Shown here: positions 18,201 to 26,063 of the stretch, one piece after another
Numbering within the stretch: position 1 is the stretch's first letter
Layout: each line of letters opens with the position of its first letter
Assembly: GCA_024235655.1 (NCBI GenBank)
Contig: JACKLY010000001.1
Location: 744,001 to 808,000, forward strand
DNA: 64,000 nt
Source of the DNA: Zoogloeaceae bacterium
GTDB lineage: Bacteria > Pseudomonadota > Gammaproteobacteria > Burkholderiales > Rhodocyclaceae
Direction of reading: 5' to 3'
Program-made: the position numbers and the translations under genes
The notes under the pieces: generated by a model
Seen by the model: the letters and a program-made list of their open reading frames with translations, nothing else
What the model was told of the DNA's origin: nothing
Database searches by the model: none

Positions 18201-20082
18201 GATCGAGATCCAGCTCCTGTGCACCGGCAAAGATCATGCTGAAGTCGTGCATGTAAACCAACGAGCCATCCTGTCGTTCGATGCAGTACGGGCGCTCCTC
18301 GGCGACCTTCACGCCCATGCGTTCCAGCATCGGCAGGCTGAGTGAAAGAGGCACGGGTTTGTCGCCATAGAACAGCTTGAAATGCAGCCGCCCCGGGCTG
18401 GCTTCCAGCGGCACGTAGAGATTCATGCTCAAGCCGTCTTCCGGGTCAGCAGTTTCCATCAGGTCGATGTCGTGCACTGCGATGCGTGCCGTGTAATCTT
18501 CCCGGTAGCCGGCAGGAAAAGCGTTCAGGTAGCGCCGGCACAGCGCCATGCCGCGCTCTTCGCCGTGGTGCTCGAGCAGTGCCTGTTGCAGGCCGTCTTC
18601 CCAGCGCCGGGTAGCGTTCACCAGCCGGGCTTCCACCTCGCGGACATTGACCGCGGGAATGGTGGAGTCCTTGGTGCGCACGATGATCAGCAGTCGCGCC
18701 AGGGCAGACTCCGAAAAATGGACTTCAAACTCCGAGGAAACGCCCTGGAAGGCATCCATCAGCACAGCCTGCATGCGCTTGCGCTGTTCAGTGTTGTAGT
18801 TTTCGCGCGGCACATAGATCAGGCAGGAAACAAACCGGGCAAAGGTATCGCTGCGCACGAACAGGCGAATACGTTGGCGTTCCCCCAGGCGGAGAATGCC
18901 GATTGCCGTATGGAACAGATCATCCAGTGAGCTCTGGAACAGTTCGTCGCGCGGATACTGTTCAAGGATGGTCGCCAGCGCCTTGCCGGCATGGCTTTTC
19001 GGCAGCAGCCCGGCACGCTCGATGACATTGAGTACTTTCCGCCGCAGCAGGGGAATGCGCTTCGGGTTGGTATTGTAGGCAGTAGAAGTGAGCAGGCCGA
19101 TGATGCGTCGTTCGCCGGTGACATGGCCGTCGGCATCAAAGGTCTTGATGCTGATGTGGTCAAGATAGCCGGGCCGATGGATGGTCGACCGGGTGTTCGA
19201 TTTGGTGATGGTCAGCAGCGTCGACAGATGCGCCTGCGCCTTCAGCTGTGGCGGCAGGGCAGCGAATGATTGCGAACGGGTGGCATCGCCGCTGTCACGC
19301 AGCAGGCCCAGGCCCGAGCCACTGCGGATCAGGAGTTCGTTCTCATCGCCCTGACTGCTCAGGGCGTAGTCACGACAGCCGAGCAGGACAAAGTTGTCAT
19401 CGGCCAGCCACTCCAGAAAGGCCTTCACTTCGGCGACGTCCTCGGCGCTCTCAGGTGCCGTGGTCGCCGCCGTATCGGCAATCATGTCGTTCAGCCGCTG
19501 CTTCATGGCCGGCCAGTCGCTGACGGCAGCACGGACATCCTGCAGCGAGTGTTCAATCCCTGTTTTGATGGCTTCCAGGTCGGCAGGCTCGGTGCGCCGG
19601 TCAACTTCGACGTGAATGAACGACTCGTAGGGCGATTGCCCTGCAGAAGCCGCATCGGCCAACTGCAACAGCTCACCCTTGGCGTCGCGAACCACCGGCA
19701 TCACCGGGTGAATGATCAGGTGCAGGGTCAGCCCCTGGCGATTGACCTCCATGGCCACGGAGTCAACCAGGAAGGGCATGTCGTCGCTGAGGACTTCAAT
19801 AACGGTGTGGGTGGACTCCCAGCCATGTTCGTCGATTCTCGGGTTGTACACGCGCACCCGGGCACCGCCCTGATGCTTGCGGGCAAACTGCCAGTGGCTG
19901 AGAGCTGCGCCATAAAGGTCGGCAACCTCGCGCTCGGCCAGATCATCGACATCGACCTGGCTGAAATACTTGCGTGCAAATACCTCGATCGCCGGTGCCT
20001 GCTCCGGCGGAAGATTCTGATGGATCAGTGCTGCAACAGCATCGATCTGGCCGGCAACGGCCTCCTCTGTATGCGGTGACAT
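15262..20082 (-). CDS. gdhB: NAD-specific glutamate dehydrogenase, large (L-180) type
   Basis: 1606 residues, the normal size of the ~180-kDa NAD-GDH class. A long N-terminal regulatory region (ACT-like segments, e.g. DMPFLVDSVAMEVNRQGLTLHL) precedes the catalytic core with GVHLRGGKVARGGLRWSDR, VPVGSKGGFVVK, VAADKGTATFSDIAN, GIGDMSGDVFGNGML and GEGGNLGATQLGRIEF. It oxidises glutamate to 2-oxoglutarate and ammonia, feeding amino-acid catabolism. AGGAG lies directly upstream of the ATG. It stands alone, convergent with the nitrilase gene. The symbol is by family usage. Confidence 0.93.
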   Translation of the reverse strand: MSPHTEEAVAGQIDAVAALIHQNLPPEQAPAIEVFARKYFSQVDVDDLAEREVADLYGAALSHWQFARKHQGGARVRVYNPRIDEHGWESTHTVIEVLSDDMPFLVDSVAMEVNRQGLTLHLIIHPVMPVVRDAKGELLQLADAASAGQSPYESFIHVEVDRRTEPADLEAIKTGIEHSLQDVRAAVSDWPAMKQRLNDMIADTAATTAPESAEDVAEVKAFLEWLADDNFVLLGCRDYALSSQGDENELLIRSGSGLGLLRDSGDATRSQSFAALPPQLKAQAHLSTLLTITKSNTRSTIHRPGYLDHISIKTFDADGHVTGERRIIGLLTSTAYNTNPKRIPLLRRKVLNVIERAGLLPKSHAGKALATILEQYPRDELFQSSLDDLFHTAIGILRLGERQRIRLFVRSDTFARFVSCLIYVPRENYNTEQRKRMQAVLMDAFQGVSSEFEVHFSESALARLLIIVRTKDSTIPAVNVREVEARLVNATRRWEDGLQQALLEHHGEERGMALCRRYLNAFPAGYREDYTARIAVHDIDLMETADPEDGLSMNLYVPLEASPGRLHFKLFYGDKPVPLSLSLPMLERMGVKVAEERPYCIERQDGSLVYMHDFSMIFAGAQELDLDQVRPLFHEAFRQAWRGAIENDDFNRLTLLAGLNWREVSMLRAYAKHMKQAAFTFSQSYMEETLANYPSLTAKLAQLFRTRFSPAAETERSTRCEALVGEIKATLDTVANLDEDRILRQFLAVIQATLRTNFFQPGKDGLPKPYLSFKFDPKQIPNLPEPKPMFEIFVYSPRVEGVHLRGGKVARGGLRWSDRMEDFRTEVLGLVKAQIVKNAVIVPVGSKGGFVVKNPPPPGDREAFMAEGIACYRTFLSGLLDLTDNLVLGKVVPPENVVRHDEDDPYLVVAADKGTATFSDIANGVAAEYGFWLSDAFASGGSVGYDHKKMGITARGAWEAVKRHFREMGINTQEEPFTVAGIGDMSGDVFGNGMLLSKKIKLVAAFDHRHVFIDPDPDPEASWNERARMFALPRSSWEDYDRALISAGGGIWPRSAKSIPLSAQMKALLDTDADALPPTDLIRCILQAPVDLLYNGGIGTYIKASSETDAAVGDRANEAVRVNGRDLRCKALGEGGNLGATQLGRIEFALNGGRVCTDAIDNSAGVDCSDHEVNIKILLNAVIAEGELTEKQRNKLLADMTDEVAALVLRDNYFQTQILSVMRARGIELVDEQARFMRRLSNAGRLNRKLEFLPFDDEIARRKAARTGLTSPELAVLLAYSKIELYDEVLASDIPEDPFISTALLRYFPAPLREKYFDQIQRHPLKREIIATHVINSMINRVGPTFVSRLREETGATPADIVRAYLATREGFGLVPIWEEIDTLDNQIADATQTAMIIDSGRLVLRGTLWFLRRPEHTADLAATLARFTPGTRLLAEKLGDVVTENYKTVLDQTVAHYVGQGVPETLASKLAALDELYSALDIVEIAEETGRDQALVARVYFALGGRFDLHWLGSQIAALPADTHWQGLARTALRDDLSAQARSLAANVLRLSPELSDPEALTTAWEKQRSTQIARSQQIFADVKAANNIDMPMLSVTLRELRSLT

Positions 20083-20340
20083 GGTGCGGTCTCCTCTTAT
20101 TGTTGTGCACGCCGGCTCGTACCGGGCGCATTTGCCAAACGGTTTCTGAAGTGCCTGTTCGTGTATGCGGCGCTGTCAATTCGGGTGTGGCAGAGGAATG
20201 GCGCGCCTGCATCAGTGGCCGGGCGTCCGATGGTGCGGAGTGTCATCTGCACGCAAAACGGATAGCCGCCGCCGCTATAGGCAAGATACGCAGGATGTGA
20301 TGCCGGTACAAGTCTGTCTTCGGCCGGGCATGAATGCAGC

Positions 20341-20378
20341 AAAGAAAAAGCCGCTGATCCTTTCGGAGCAGCGGCTTT
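20341..20378 (-). terminator. Rho-independent terminator, probably of the displaced tRNA-Met
   Basis: On the minus strand, AAAGCCGCTG (from 20378) pairs with CAGCGGCTTT (to 20347), an inner 3-bp stem follows, and the RNA would end in a T-rich run (CTTTTTCTTT). It lies 10 bp beyond the left copy of the 18-bp att repeat, the original 3' end of the tRNA(CAU) now 9.8 kb away at 30150-30226. Before integration it would have stood directly downstream of that tRNA. Confidence 0.7.
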
Positions 20379-20387
20379 CAGAATGCT

Positions 20388-20405
20388 TGGTGGTGATGGG
20401 CAGAA
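20388..20405. repeat. att site, left copy
   Basis: TGGTGGTGATGGGCAGAA, identical to 30150-30167. In tRNA orientation it comprises the CCA end, acceptor strand and part of the T arm. It is the truncated tRNA 3' end left after integration and sits between the host terminator (20341-20378) and element DNA. Confidence 0.85.
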
Positions 20406-20582
20406 AGTCGGGGGCACTTTCACCAATTTCCCCTTCTTACTGAAGCGCTTGATATTGCAGGGCTTCCGGCTGGGCTCTCTCGTGTCCGAGTCGTTTGATT
20501 GTACCAGTCATTGTCCCACATGGCCGAGGGAGGGGGTGATGTGCGAATATAGTGCAACGTCATCAAACACGACAGGTGCAGC

Positions 20583-21446
20583 TTGGAAAATCCACTCATT
20601 GACCTAAAGGGGCTCTCTAAACCAATAACCAAGCTTGTAGAGGTTGTGGCGCAAGGGGCAGGTAATCTCTATGCGCCGATAGGAACTGTTCGGCAGGCCA
20701 AAGCTGATGCTAAGGCTAGGGTCATTCTGGCGAAAGCTGACGATGAGGTCCGTAGCATTGAGGGGCGTGCCCATAGCAGGGTTGAATACAGAGAGGCGGT
20801 ACGCCAAGAAAACCTCGAAGCAATTACAGTAGAAGCCGCGCGGGTGCTTCCCGAAGCAGTATCTGCTGATGCAGTAGAAACAGATTGGGTTCTTCAGTTT
20901 TTTGACTGTTGCCAGGATGTGTGTGACAGCGCTATTCAGTCCCTTTGGGGGCGAATCTTGGCGGGTGAGGTTACGAGCCCCGGTAGTTATTCCAAGCGAA
21001 CCCTTCAGTTCCTGAAGACGTTGGATAAGTGGGAAGCTGAGAAATTTTCCGAGTTGTGTGCCTTCACTATTACGCACGGAGAAGGATGGCATGCTCTTAT
21101 AGGGTCGGAGGGCCTATACGCTGAAATCCGGGAATCTCTGGGGAAAAACGACTTCATTGGCCACTTTATATCTATTGGCCTGATTACGCCGGATATTTCC
21201 ATGCCACCAGCGTCCGCAGTGAGTGGGATGAAACTCATGTATTTTGAAGACGCATACGAGCTTGAGGGGCCTCCCGAAACTCCGAAAGGAAAACTGCCTG
21301 AATTCGATTTCGTGAATATCCAGAATTTTTCCGTAATAGGGAATCAACTGGCAAGCATCGCTGGCGCAAAGCCCATTGCGGGGTTTATGGAAAGGCTGAG
21401 GGAGCGGCTGCAGACGGAGTCCAAAGTGACCCTTAAGAAGCTATAG
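20583..21446 (+). CDS. DUF2806-like protein
   Basis: 287 residues from a TTG start (a weak upstream AGGT makes the exact start uncertain). The central part resembles the DUF2806 family: SAIQSLWGRILAGEVTSPGSYSKRTLQFLKTLDKWEAEKF is recognisable in pieces (SLWGRILAGEV, TLQFLKTL). The N-terminal third is charged and helical (IEGRAHSRVEYREAVRQEN), possibly coiled coil. No catalytic motif is seen. It is the first gene inside the left end of the element and has lower GC than the flanking chromosome. A cargo or defence-type role is possible but unproven. Confidence 0.6.
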   Translation: MENPLIDLKGLSKPITKLVEVVAQGAGNLYAPIGTVRQAKADAKARVILAKADDEVRSIEGRAHSRVEYREAVRQENLEAITVEAARVLPEAVSADAVETDWVLQFFDCCQDVCDSAIQSLWGRILAGEVTSPGSYSKRTLQFLKTLDKWEAEKFSELCAFTITHGEGWHALIGSEGLYAEIRESLGKNDFIGHFISIGLITPDISMPPASAVSGMKLMYFEDAYELEGPPETPKGKLPEFDFVNIQNFSVIGNQLASIAGAKPIAGFMERLRERLQTESKVTLKKL

Positions 21447-21815
21447 GAAGGGCGTAAAAGTAGCGGAAATTTGTTAGAGGTCTCTCTATCTCGTGTCCCT
21501 GCGAATTTTCCCCCGGTGGGGGTGGTGTCGTTAATGTGCGCGAGTTGTGCTGAGTCGGCGATTTTTTCCCTATACATGGAGTCCCTTCACTCGGAGCCTC
21601 TATGTTCTTCGTTGCCGCCATCCGTATCGCTGTCGCCCTACTCTTGTTCCTCGCTGCATCTCCTGCATGGTGAAGTGTCAGCCTAGGGCGTACCTCAACA
21701 GGGCGTCAGGCAGGCCCCTAGAATGTGTCCATATAGGGTTGTTTTCTGCATTTATTGACACATCGTCGTCAATGTCTTAGACTCCATCCTGACACTTTCA
21801 GGTAAGGAGCCTGAC
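21447..21815 (+). promoter_or_regulatory. intergenic region with candidate promoter for the resolvase gene
   Basis: No convincing gene in these 369 bp. A promoter-like pair TTGACA (21755-21760) and TAGACT (21778-21783), 17 bp apart, precedes the serine recombinase gene at 21816. An inverted repeat ATTGAC/GTCAAT (21754-21759 and 21768-21773) overlaps the -35 region and could be an autoregulatory or crossover-type site for the recombinase. Confidence 0.4.
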
Positions 21816-22433
21816 ATGACGAAGACTGCCAGCAAGACCAAACCTCCCGTCAAGGCTGCACACAAGGCCCAGCGTGTGGGCTATGTCCGCGTATCAACCT
21901 TGGACCAGAACACCGACCGCCAGCTAGAAGGCGAAATACTGGACAAGGTATTCACCGACAAGGCTAGCGGGAAGGACACCGAGAGACCCCAGCTAAGGGC
22001 AGCCTTGGAGTATGTCCGGGAGGGAGACACGCTGGTATGTCACAGCATGGACCGCCTTGCCCGGAACCTTGATGACCTCCGGGGCGTAGTCAAGGAGCTA
22101 ACCGCTAAGGGCGTGGCCGTTCAGTTCGTGAAGGAGGCCCTGACATTCACCGGGGAAGACTCACCCATGGCGACACTCTTGCTATCCGTCATGGGGGCCT
22201 TCGCTGAGTTCGAGAGGAGCCTCATCAAGGAGCGCCAACGGGAAGGCATCGCCATTGCCAAAGAGAAGGGGGTCTATAAGGGAAGGAAGCCCGCCTTGAC
22301 CTCTGAGCGAGTGGAAGCGCTAAGGGCTGAAGATGCTGCGAGGGGGGGGAAGGGACGCGCAGGACTGGCGCGGGAATGGGGTATTAGCAGGGAGACCCTG
22401 TACCAATATCTGAATCTGAAAGCTGTCCAATAG
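21816..22433 (+). CDS. serine recombinase (resolvase/invertase family)
   Basis: 205 residues. The catalytic domain starts near residue 22 with VGYVRVSTLDQNTDRQLEG (nucleophile Ser in RVST), continues with DTLVCHSMDRLARNLDDL (the conserved SxxRLxR) and MGAFAEFERSLIKERQREGI (helix E), and ends with a Hin-like helix-turn-helix (RAGLAREWGISRETLYQYL). A short Lys-rich N-terminal extension is unusual. It would carry out site-specific recombination by double-strand cleavage; as the element already has a tyrosine integrase, it may resolve multimers or invert a segment. Confidence 0.92.
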   Translation: MTKTASKTKPPVKAAHKAQRVGYVRVSTLDQNTDRQLEGEILDKVFTDKASGKDTERPQLRAALEYVREGDTLVCHSMDRLARNLDDLRGVVKELTAKGVAVQFVKEALTFTGEDSPMATLLLSVMGAFAEFERSLIKERQREGIAIAKEKGVYKGRKPALTSERVEALRAEDAARGGKGRAGLAREWGISRETLYQYLNLKAVQ

Positions 22434-22514
22434 CTAAAAGTGCGGCTGAACGATCACGGTGAGTACATTGGCATGCTAGCATCAAAGGATTGAATCTCAC
22501 ACACACAGCCAGCC

Positions 22515-23099
22515 ATGGAAATCATCAACACGTTACAACCAGCAGTCTCTACAGTGTGGCTATGGGTATCTGACAACGCGGCGGGGATTGTCGCGCTACT
22601 GGCAATGTTCGCTACCGCCTATCAAGCATATGTGGCACGAGTACATAACAGGATTTCCGTAAGACCCCAACTTGCCACGACGTCGGGAACTTACACAGTT
22701 CCTGAGGGGGTCCGCGTGACCGCACTACTACACAATGCCGGGCTAGGCCCCGCCTTCATTGAATCGTTTGAGATTCTGGTGGGAGACAAGGCGCACCCGG
22801 TAGTCAATCCTGATGATGTCATCGCTCTCGTGTCAAAAAGCATTGGTACACGAGTCATCCATTGGACTTGTCATGTACTCCGTAAGGGCACGTTGCTTAG
22901 GGCGGGTGAAGACATAACTGTTGCGGACATCCTTTTTTCCGCACCTAAGACGCTTGAAGCGGCAGAGCAATTCCAAACGCAGGTAGAAAACCTACAACTC
23001 CTTGTCCGCTACCGATCTTTGTATGGAGAAAGGGCGGAGTACGACTCCAGAGTGCATAAGGGCGAGGCATCACCGTCCTTGGCCACCACGACAAACTAA
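22515..23099 (+). CDS. hypothetical membrane-anchored protein
   Basis: 194 residues. One hydrophobic segment at about 23-42 (AAGIVALLAMFATAYQAYVA) is followed by a soluble domain that looks beta-rich (VRVTALLHNAGLGPAFIESFEI). Not recognised beyond similarity of style to small phage and plasmid membrane proteins. It has no visible Shine-Dalgarno beyond a purine-poor leader. Its last 40 bases overlap the frame of the BRO-domain remnant that follows. Confidence 0.55.
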   Translation: MEIINTLQPAVSTVWLWVSDNAAGIVALLAMFATAYQAYVARVHNRISVRPQLATTSGTYTVPEGVRVTALLHNAGLGPAFIESFEILVGDKAHPVVNPDDVIALVSKSIGTRVIHWTCHVLRKGTLLRAGEDITVADILFSAPKTLEAAEQFQTQVENLQLLVRYRSLYGERAEYDSRVHKGEASPSLATTTN

Positions 23100-23479
23100 T
23101 CACCTCCGAGGTCCGCGTAGTGACCCTTGAAGGGGAACCGTGGTTCGTCGCTCGGGATGTCTGCGAGGTCCTCGGTTTTGCGAAGAACCCCTGTAACAGG
23201 TCCTACGGTAACCATCTGGCCCGCTTGGAGAAATCGGAGGTGCGGGTCCATCTCCTTGCTACCACCCGGCTTGGTAGGGTAGCCCACCGGAAGCAGCAGA
23301 TCGTCTCCGAATCGGGCCTCTACAAGCTCATCATGCGGAGTGACAAGCCACAGGCTAAGGCGTTTCAGGATTGGGTCACTAAAGAGGTCCTACCGCCGAG
23401 AGGTCTTAGCCAACTCCACAGCACGCAGGTCCGCAATTTGAATGAGGTCGTCATACACCTCTACGTGCCGCTTCAGTAA
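23060..23479 (+). pseudogene. BRO N-terminal (antirepressor) domain remnant
   Basis: The frame reads a classic BRO-N domain: EVRVVTLEGEPWFVARDVCEVLGFAKN, then GLYKLIMRSDKPQAKAFQDWVTKEVLPP. It lacks an ATG; the frame is open from 23060, inside the previous gene, and GTG at 23120 would cut into the domain. After EVLPP the family's usual continuation is lost and the frame runs for about 90 bp antisense into the convergent gene ending at 23390. It therefore looks like a truncated phage antirepressor. Confidence 0.7.
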
Positions 23480-23824
23480 CTCGCCCCACTCGGGTACTTT
23501 CTTGTCGCTGTCCTTGAGCAGCAGCAGCCGGGATGTTTTATAGAGCGCTTGTACCAGCCCAACAACAGGCCCCCGTGCGCCTGATGTTTCGTAGCGAATC
23601 AGTTCCTTGTTGCAGTAGTAACGAGGCATCCCGCTATCAAGGGGTAGAAGCTGTCCGCAGGATGACAGCACCTCAGTCAGCGCCACAAGTTCGGCCTTAT
23701 TCATTTCCGAGATTTGCTGCATTGCACGGAGGAGCAACTGCTCATCAATCACGTCCTCCTTGGGGCCGGCAACGGCCACGTGCATAGCTAAACACAGGGC
23801 AACAGCGCATAGGTATCGAGTCAT
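23390..23824 (-). CDS. small exported protein, unknown function
   Basis: 144 residues with a clear Sec signal peptide (MTRYLCAVALCLAMHVAVAG, cleavage near 19-20) and a mature region of helices with two cysteines (SSCGQL, RYYCNKE). The start at 23824 has AGGAAGGTG upstream; an upstream in-frame start is less likely. It lies on the opposite strand to its neighbours, its tail overlaps the BRO remnant, and it behaves like an inserted moron-type gene between two antirepressor-like genes. Function not recognised. Confidence 0.65.
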   Translation of the reverse strand: MTRYLCAVALCLAMHVAVAGPKEDVIDEQLLLRAMQQISEMNKAELVALTEVLSSCGQLLPLDSGMPRYYCNKELIRYETSGARGPVVGLVQALYKTSRLLLLKDSDKKVPEWGELLKRHVEVYDDLIQIADLRAVELAKTSRR

Positions 23825-23844
23825 ATTCACCTTCCTCAAATTGA

Positions 23845-24228
23845 GTGGGGGATTATGCCATTGCAATCTGTCTGTACAACACCATCACTCACGACTTCCG
23901 CTTCGCTAACTCTTCTGGCGAAGAAACGATCCTCCCCATCGTCTTCCGGGAGGATGGCTATATCAGCGTCACGAAGGTAGCCCAGCACTTCCCCGGAAAG
24001 CGCCTTCCGAACTTCATGCGGCTAGACTCCACGGCTGAGTACATGGAGGCCCTGAAGCAATATCTCGGAAGTGAGAGTTTGGTGATAACCAAACGTGGGG
24101 GACGTAAGGGTGAGGCTGGTACGTGGTATCACCCCAAACTGGCAGTCTTCTTTGCCCGCTGGCTGGATGTCCGCTTCGCTGTGTGGTGTGACCTCATGAT
24201 TGACGCTTCGCTAGAAGCTACTGCGTAG
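23845..24228 (+). CDS. KilA-N domain protein, apparently truncated
   Basis: 127 residues from a GTG start. The KilA-N DNA-binding domain is visible: FREDGYISVTKVAQHFPGKRLPNFMRL and a WYHPKLAVFFARWLDVRFAVWCDL segment. After the TAG at 24226-24228 the same frame continues with NILHGNIQTTVVVETKEAL up to 24306, which looks like the natural continuation, so the gene may carry a premature stop. KilA-N proteins act as phage antirepressors or DNA-binding regulators. Confidence 0.7.
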   Translation: MGDYAIAICLYNTITHDFRFANSSGEETILPIVFREDGYISVTKVAQHFPGKRLPNFMRLDSTAEYMEALKQYLGSESLVITKRGGRKGEAGTWYHPKLAVFFARWLDVRFAVWCDLMIDASLEATA

Positions 24229-24582
24229 CACAACATCCTCCACGGGAACATCCAGACGACCGTTGTAGTGGAGACCAAAGAGGCTCTGAAGGCTGAATTC
24301 CCCTAGCCGCATCTACGCAGCACCTCCCGCGACCTCCACAAATCGCCTACAGCGAACGAACGCACGTGCGTCTATGGGTTGGTATCAACGAGGCTAGAAA
24401 AACCCGTCTTTGATTCGAGTACCGAGCGGCTTGCAGGCACTGTGCCACAACGGTTTAGAGAGATTTTCAGCGCTAAAACCCACCTCTCGGGCTTTTCCTT
24501 GTCGTTTCGCTTTGATTCGGCTTGGGAAGCCCCCTGAAAGCGCCTGAAGTTTCTCCAATCCAACCTATGCAGAAAGATCACA
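24229..24582. other. gene-free stretch with KilA-N frame continuation
   Basis: 354 bp. The first 78 bp carry the readthrough frame of the KilA-N gene (stop at 24304-24306). The rest, 24307-24582, shows no gene or strong hairpin that I can support. Confidence 0.5.
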
Positions 24583-25029
24583 ATGAACTCGATTCGACGT
24601 AGTACCCATACTCTCGCGCCCGAATTGGCAACCGAAGCACGGCACCTGCTGACCACGGCACGGGACCGCATCGCGCAGGCCCTCGCTGACGATCTGACAG
24701 CGCTACTCCGTGTAGCATCTGAGATCAACCCGGCGAACCCCCATGACTTCCCCGAAGGGACCCCTTCATGGCTCGTCATCGCAGCCCTTGAAGCAGCCAT
24801 GCCGGATGGCTCTGTGTGTTGGGACATTGCCCGCGCACATCTGACCAACACAACCGCTACACGCCTCGCCTACACCACCCCACAAGAAGCCTCACAGGAA
24901 CTCAAGGAGGCCACTGGTGGGGCTGCCTGCTACGCCCTTGCGCTGGCCCTTGAGGTGAATCTGTACGAGTTCGCTGGGGAATGCTGGGCTGGCCTTGAGC
25001 GTGCGCAGGCTGTGCGAGAGGTTGCGTAA
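24583..25029 (+). CDS. hypothetical protein (phage-type)
   Basis: 148 residues, not recognised. Alanine-rich helices (ATEARHLLTTARDRIAQALADDL) and no membrane segment or cofactor motif. The stop codon TAA shares its last base with the ATG of the T7 gp14-like gene, so the two are translationally coupled and probably part of the same structural-gene block, perhaps a small virion or assembly protein. ATG at 24583. Confidence 0.6.
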   Translation: MNSIRRSTHTLAPELATEARHLLTTARDRIAQALADDLTALLRVASEINPANPHDFPEGTPSWLVIAALEAAMPDGSVCWDIARAHLTNTTATRLAYTTPQEASQELKEATGGAACYALALALEVNLYEFAGECWAGLERAQAVREVA

Positions 25030-25550
25030 TGTGTGAGCCAACAACAATCGCATATGCAGCATTCGCCCTGACTGCCATCTCCACGGTGGCCCAGTATCAG
25101 GATGCCAATGCCGCAGCAGATGCACAGACGAAGATGATTGAGGACGGTCTAGCCAAGGATCGCGCTGCCACTGCCCGCCAGTATCAGGAAATCAATGAGG
25201 TTGCTCAGGATGACTCTGCACAGCGCCACAAGGAATACCTGATAGAGGCAGCAAGGCTGAAAGCTATCAGTGGTGAGTCAGGGCTCTCCGGGGTCTCTCA
25301 AGAGCGCATCGAAGGGGAAGCCGAGCAGAACGCAGCGACGGACATCGCCACCATCGAAGCCAACCGCCGCAGACAGGCTGAGTCAGCACATACGCAAGGG
25401 CTCTCCAAGAGCACCCAAGCGGGGGTGCAGCTCAGTGGCATCCGTAGGCCATCCGCACTGGGGGCAGGTCTCCAGATTGTGGGGGCTGGGGCGTCTGCAT
25501 ATAGCGCCTATGACAAGGCGGCAACGGCAGCGAAGGGAAATAAGCCATGA
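25029..25550 (+). CDS. T7 gp14-like internal virion (core) protein
   Basis: 173 residues. It begins MCEPTTIAYAAFALTAISTVAQYQ, the N-terminal style of the virion core protein family of podoviruses (T7 gp14 type), followed by a long Ala/Gln-rich helical body and a Gly/Ala-rich tail (ALGAGLQIVGAGASAYSAY). In T7 such proteins are ejected and form part of the trans-envelope channel. Here no other head or tail gene is present. It overlaps neighbours on both sides by 1-4 bp. Confidence 0.7.
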   Translation: MCEPTTIAYAAFALTAISTVAQYQDANAAADAQTKMIEDGLAKDRAATARQYQEINEVAQDDSAQRHKEYLIEAARLKAISGESGLSGVSQERIEGEAEQNAATDIATIEANRRRQAESAHTQGLSKSTQAGVQLSGIRRPSALGAGLQIVGAGASAYSAYDKAATAAKGNKP

Positions 25551-25852
25551 GCGGGCGGAACACTGCACCTTCAGGGCGAATCCACCCCCGCACCCGTGAC
25601 CTCAGCAACATCATTGACCGCATCAACCTGTGGGCGATGGCCCCTGCCGACGAGCACCGAAAGCAGGCCGTGAAGGATTCCCTGAACACATACAGCAAAG
25701 CTGTGAAGGCGAAGAAGTACGCGGCAATGAATCGCAACTTCGCCATGCGGACAGGCTACTGCAACGAGGCCCCGCCACCTGTCACCGATAGCTTCGAGTC
25801 TATCTTCGGAAAGCCTGAGACATCGACCAACAACCCACCATGGGAAGACTGA
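25547..25852 (+). CDS. hypothetical protein
   Basis: 101 residues, unrecognised. Basic N-terminal half (GRIHPRTRDLSNIIDRIN), a KAVKAKKYAAMNRNFAM helix and a Pro-rich tail. It overlaps the gp14-like gene by 4 bp and is followed after 4 bp by the next small gene, so it is part of the same coupled run. Real-gene status rests on this tight coupling. Confidence 0.5.
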   Translation: MSGRNTAPSGRIHPRTRDLSNIIDRINLWAMAPADEHRKQAVKDSLNTYSKAVKAKKYAAMNRNFAMRTGYCNEAPPPVTDSFESIFGKPETSTNNPPWED

Positions 25853-25856
25853 AACT

Positions 25857-26063
25857 ATGAGCACTGAACAACCCGAGAAACTTGTATTCCGCAGCATTGC
25901 TTTCCCGCTGTCCTCTTTTGATTACCTGAAGGACTTCCAGCGGGCCTACATGGCGAAGCACGGTATCCACATCAACAACAATCAAGCTGTTGCCATCATC
26001 TTTGGTGAGCACCAGCAACTGACTGAAGGGCGTGGAGTTCGCCATGAGCAGACCAGAAGCTAA
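25857..26063 (+). CDS. small hypothetical protein
   Basis: 68 residues, unrecognised. It starts 4 bp after the preceding stop and its last 20 bases overlap the next gene. The middle (FDYLKDFQRAYMAKHG) looks like an amphipathic helix, possibly a small DNA-binding or accessory protein. Low confidence beyond its position in a compact run. Confidence 0.45.
   Translation: MSTEQPEKLVFRSIAFPLSSFDYLKDFQRAYMAKHGIHINNNQAVAIIFGEHQQLTEGRGVRHEQTRS

Noticed and set aside
17053..18345. A 430-codon open frame antisense to the glutamate dehydrogenase gene
   Set aside because: Sequence is arginine/alanine-rich shadow without motifs; the dehydrogenase frame is certain.
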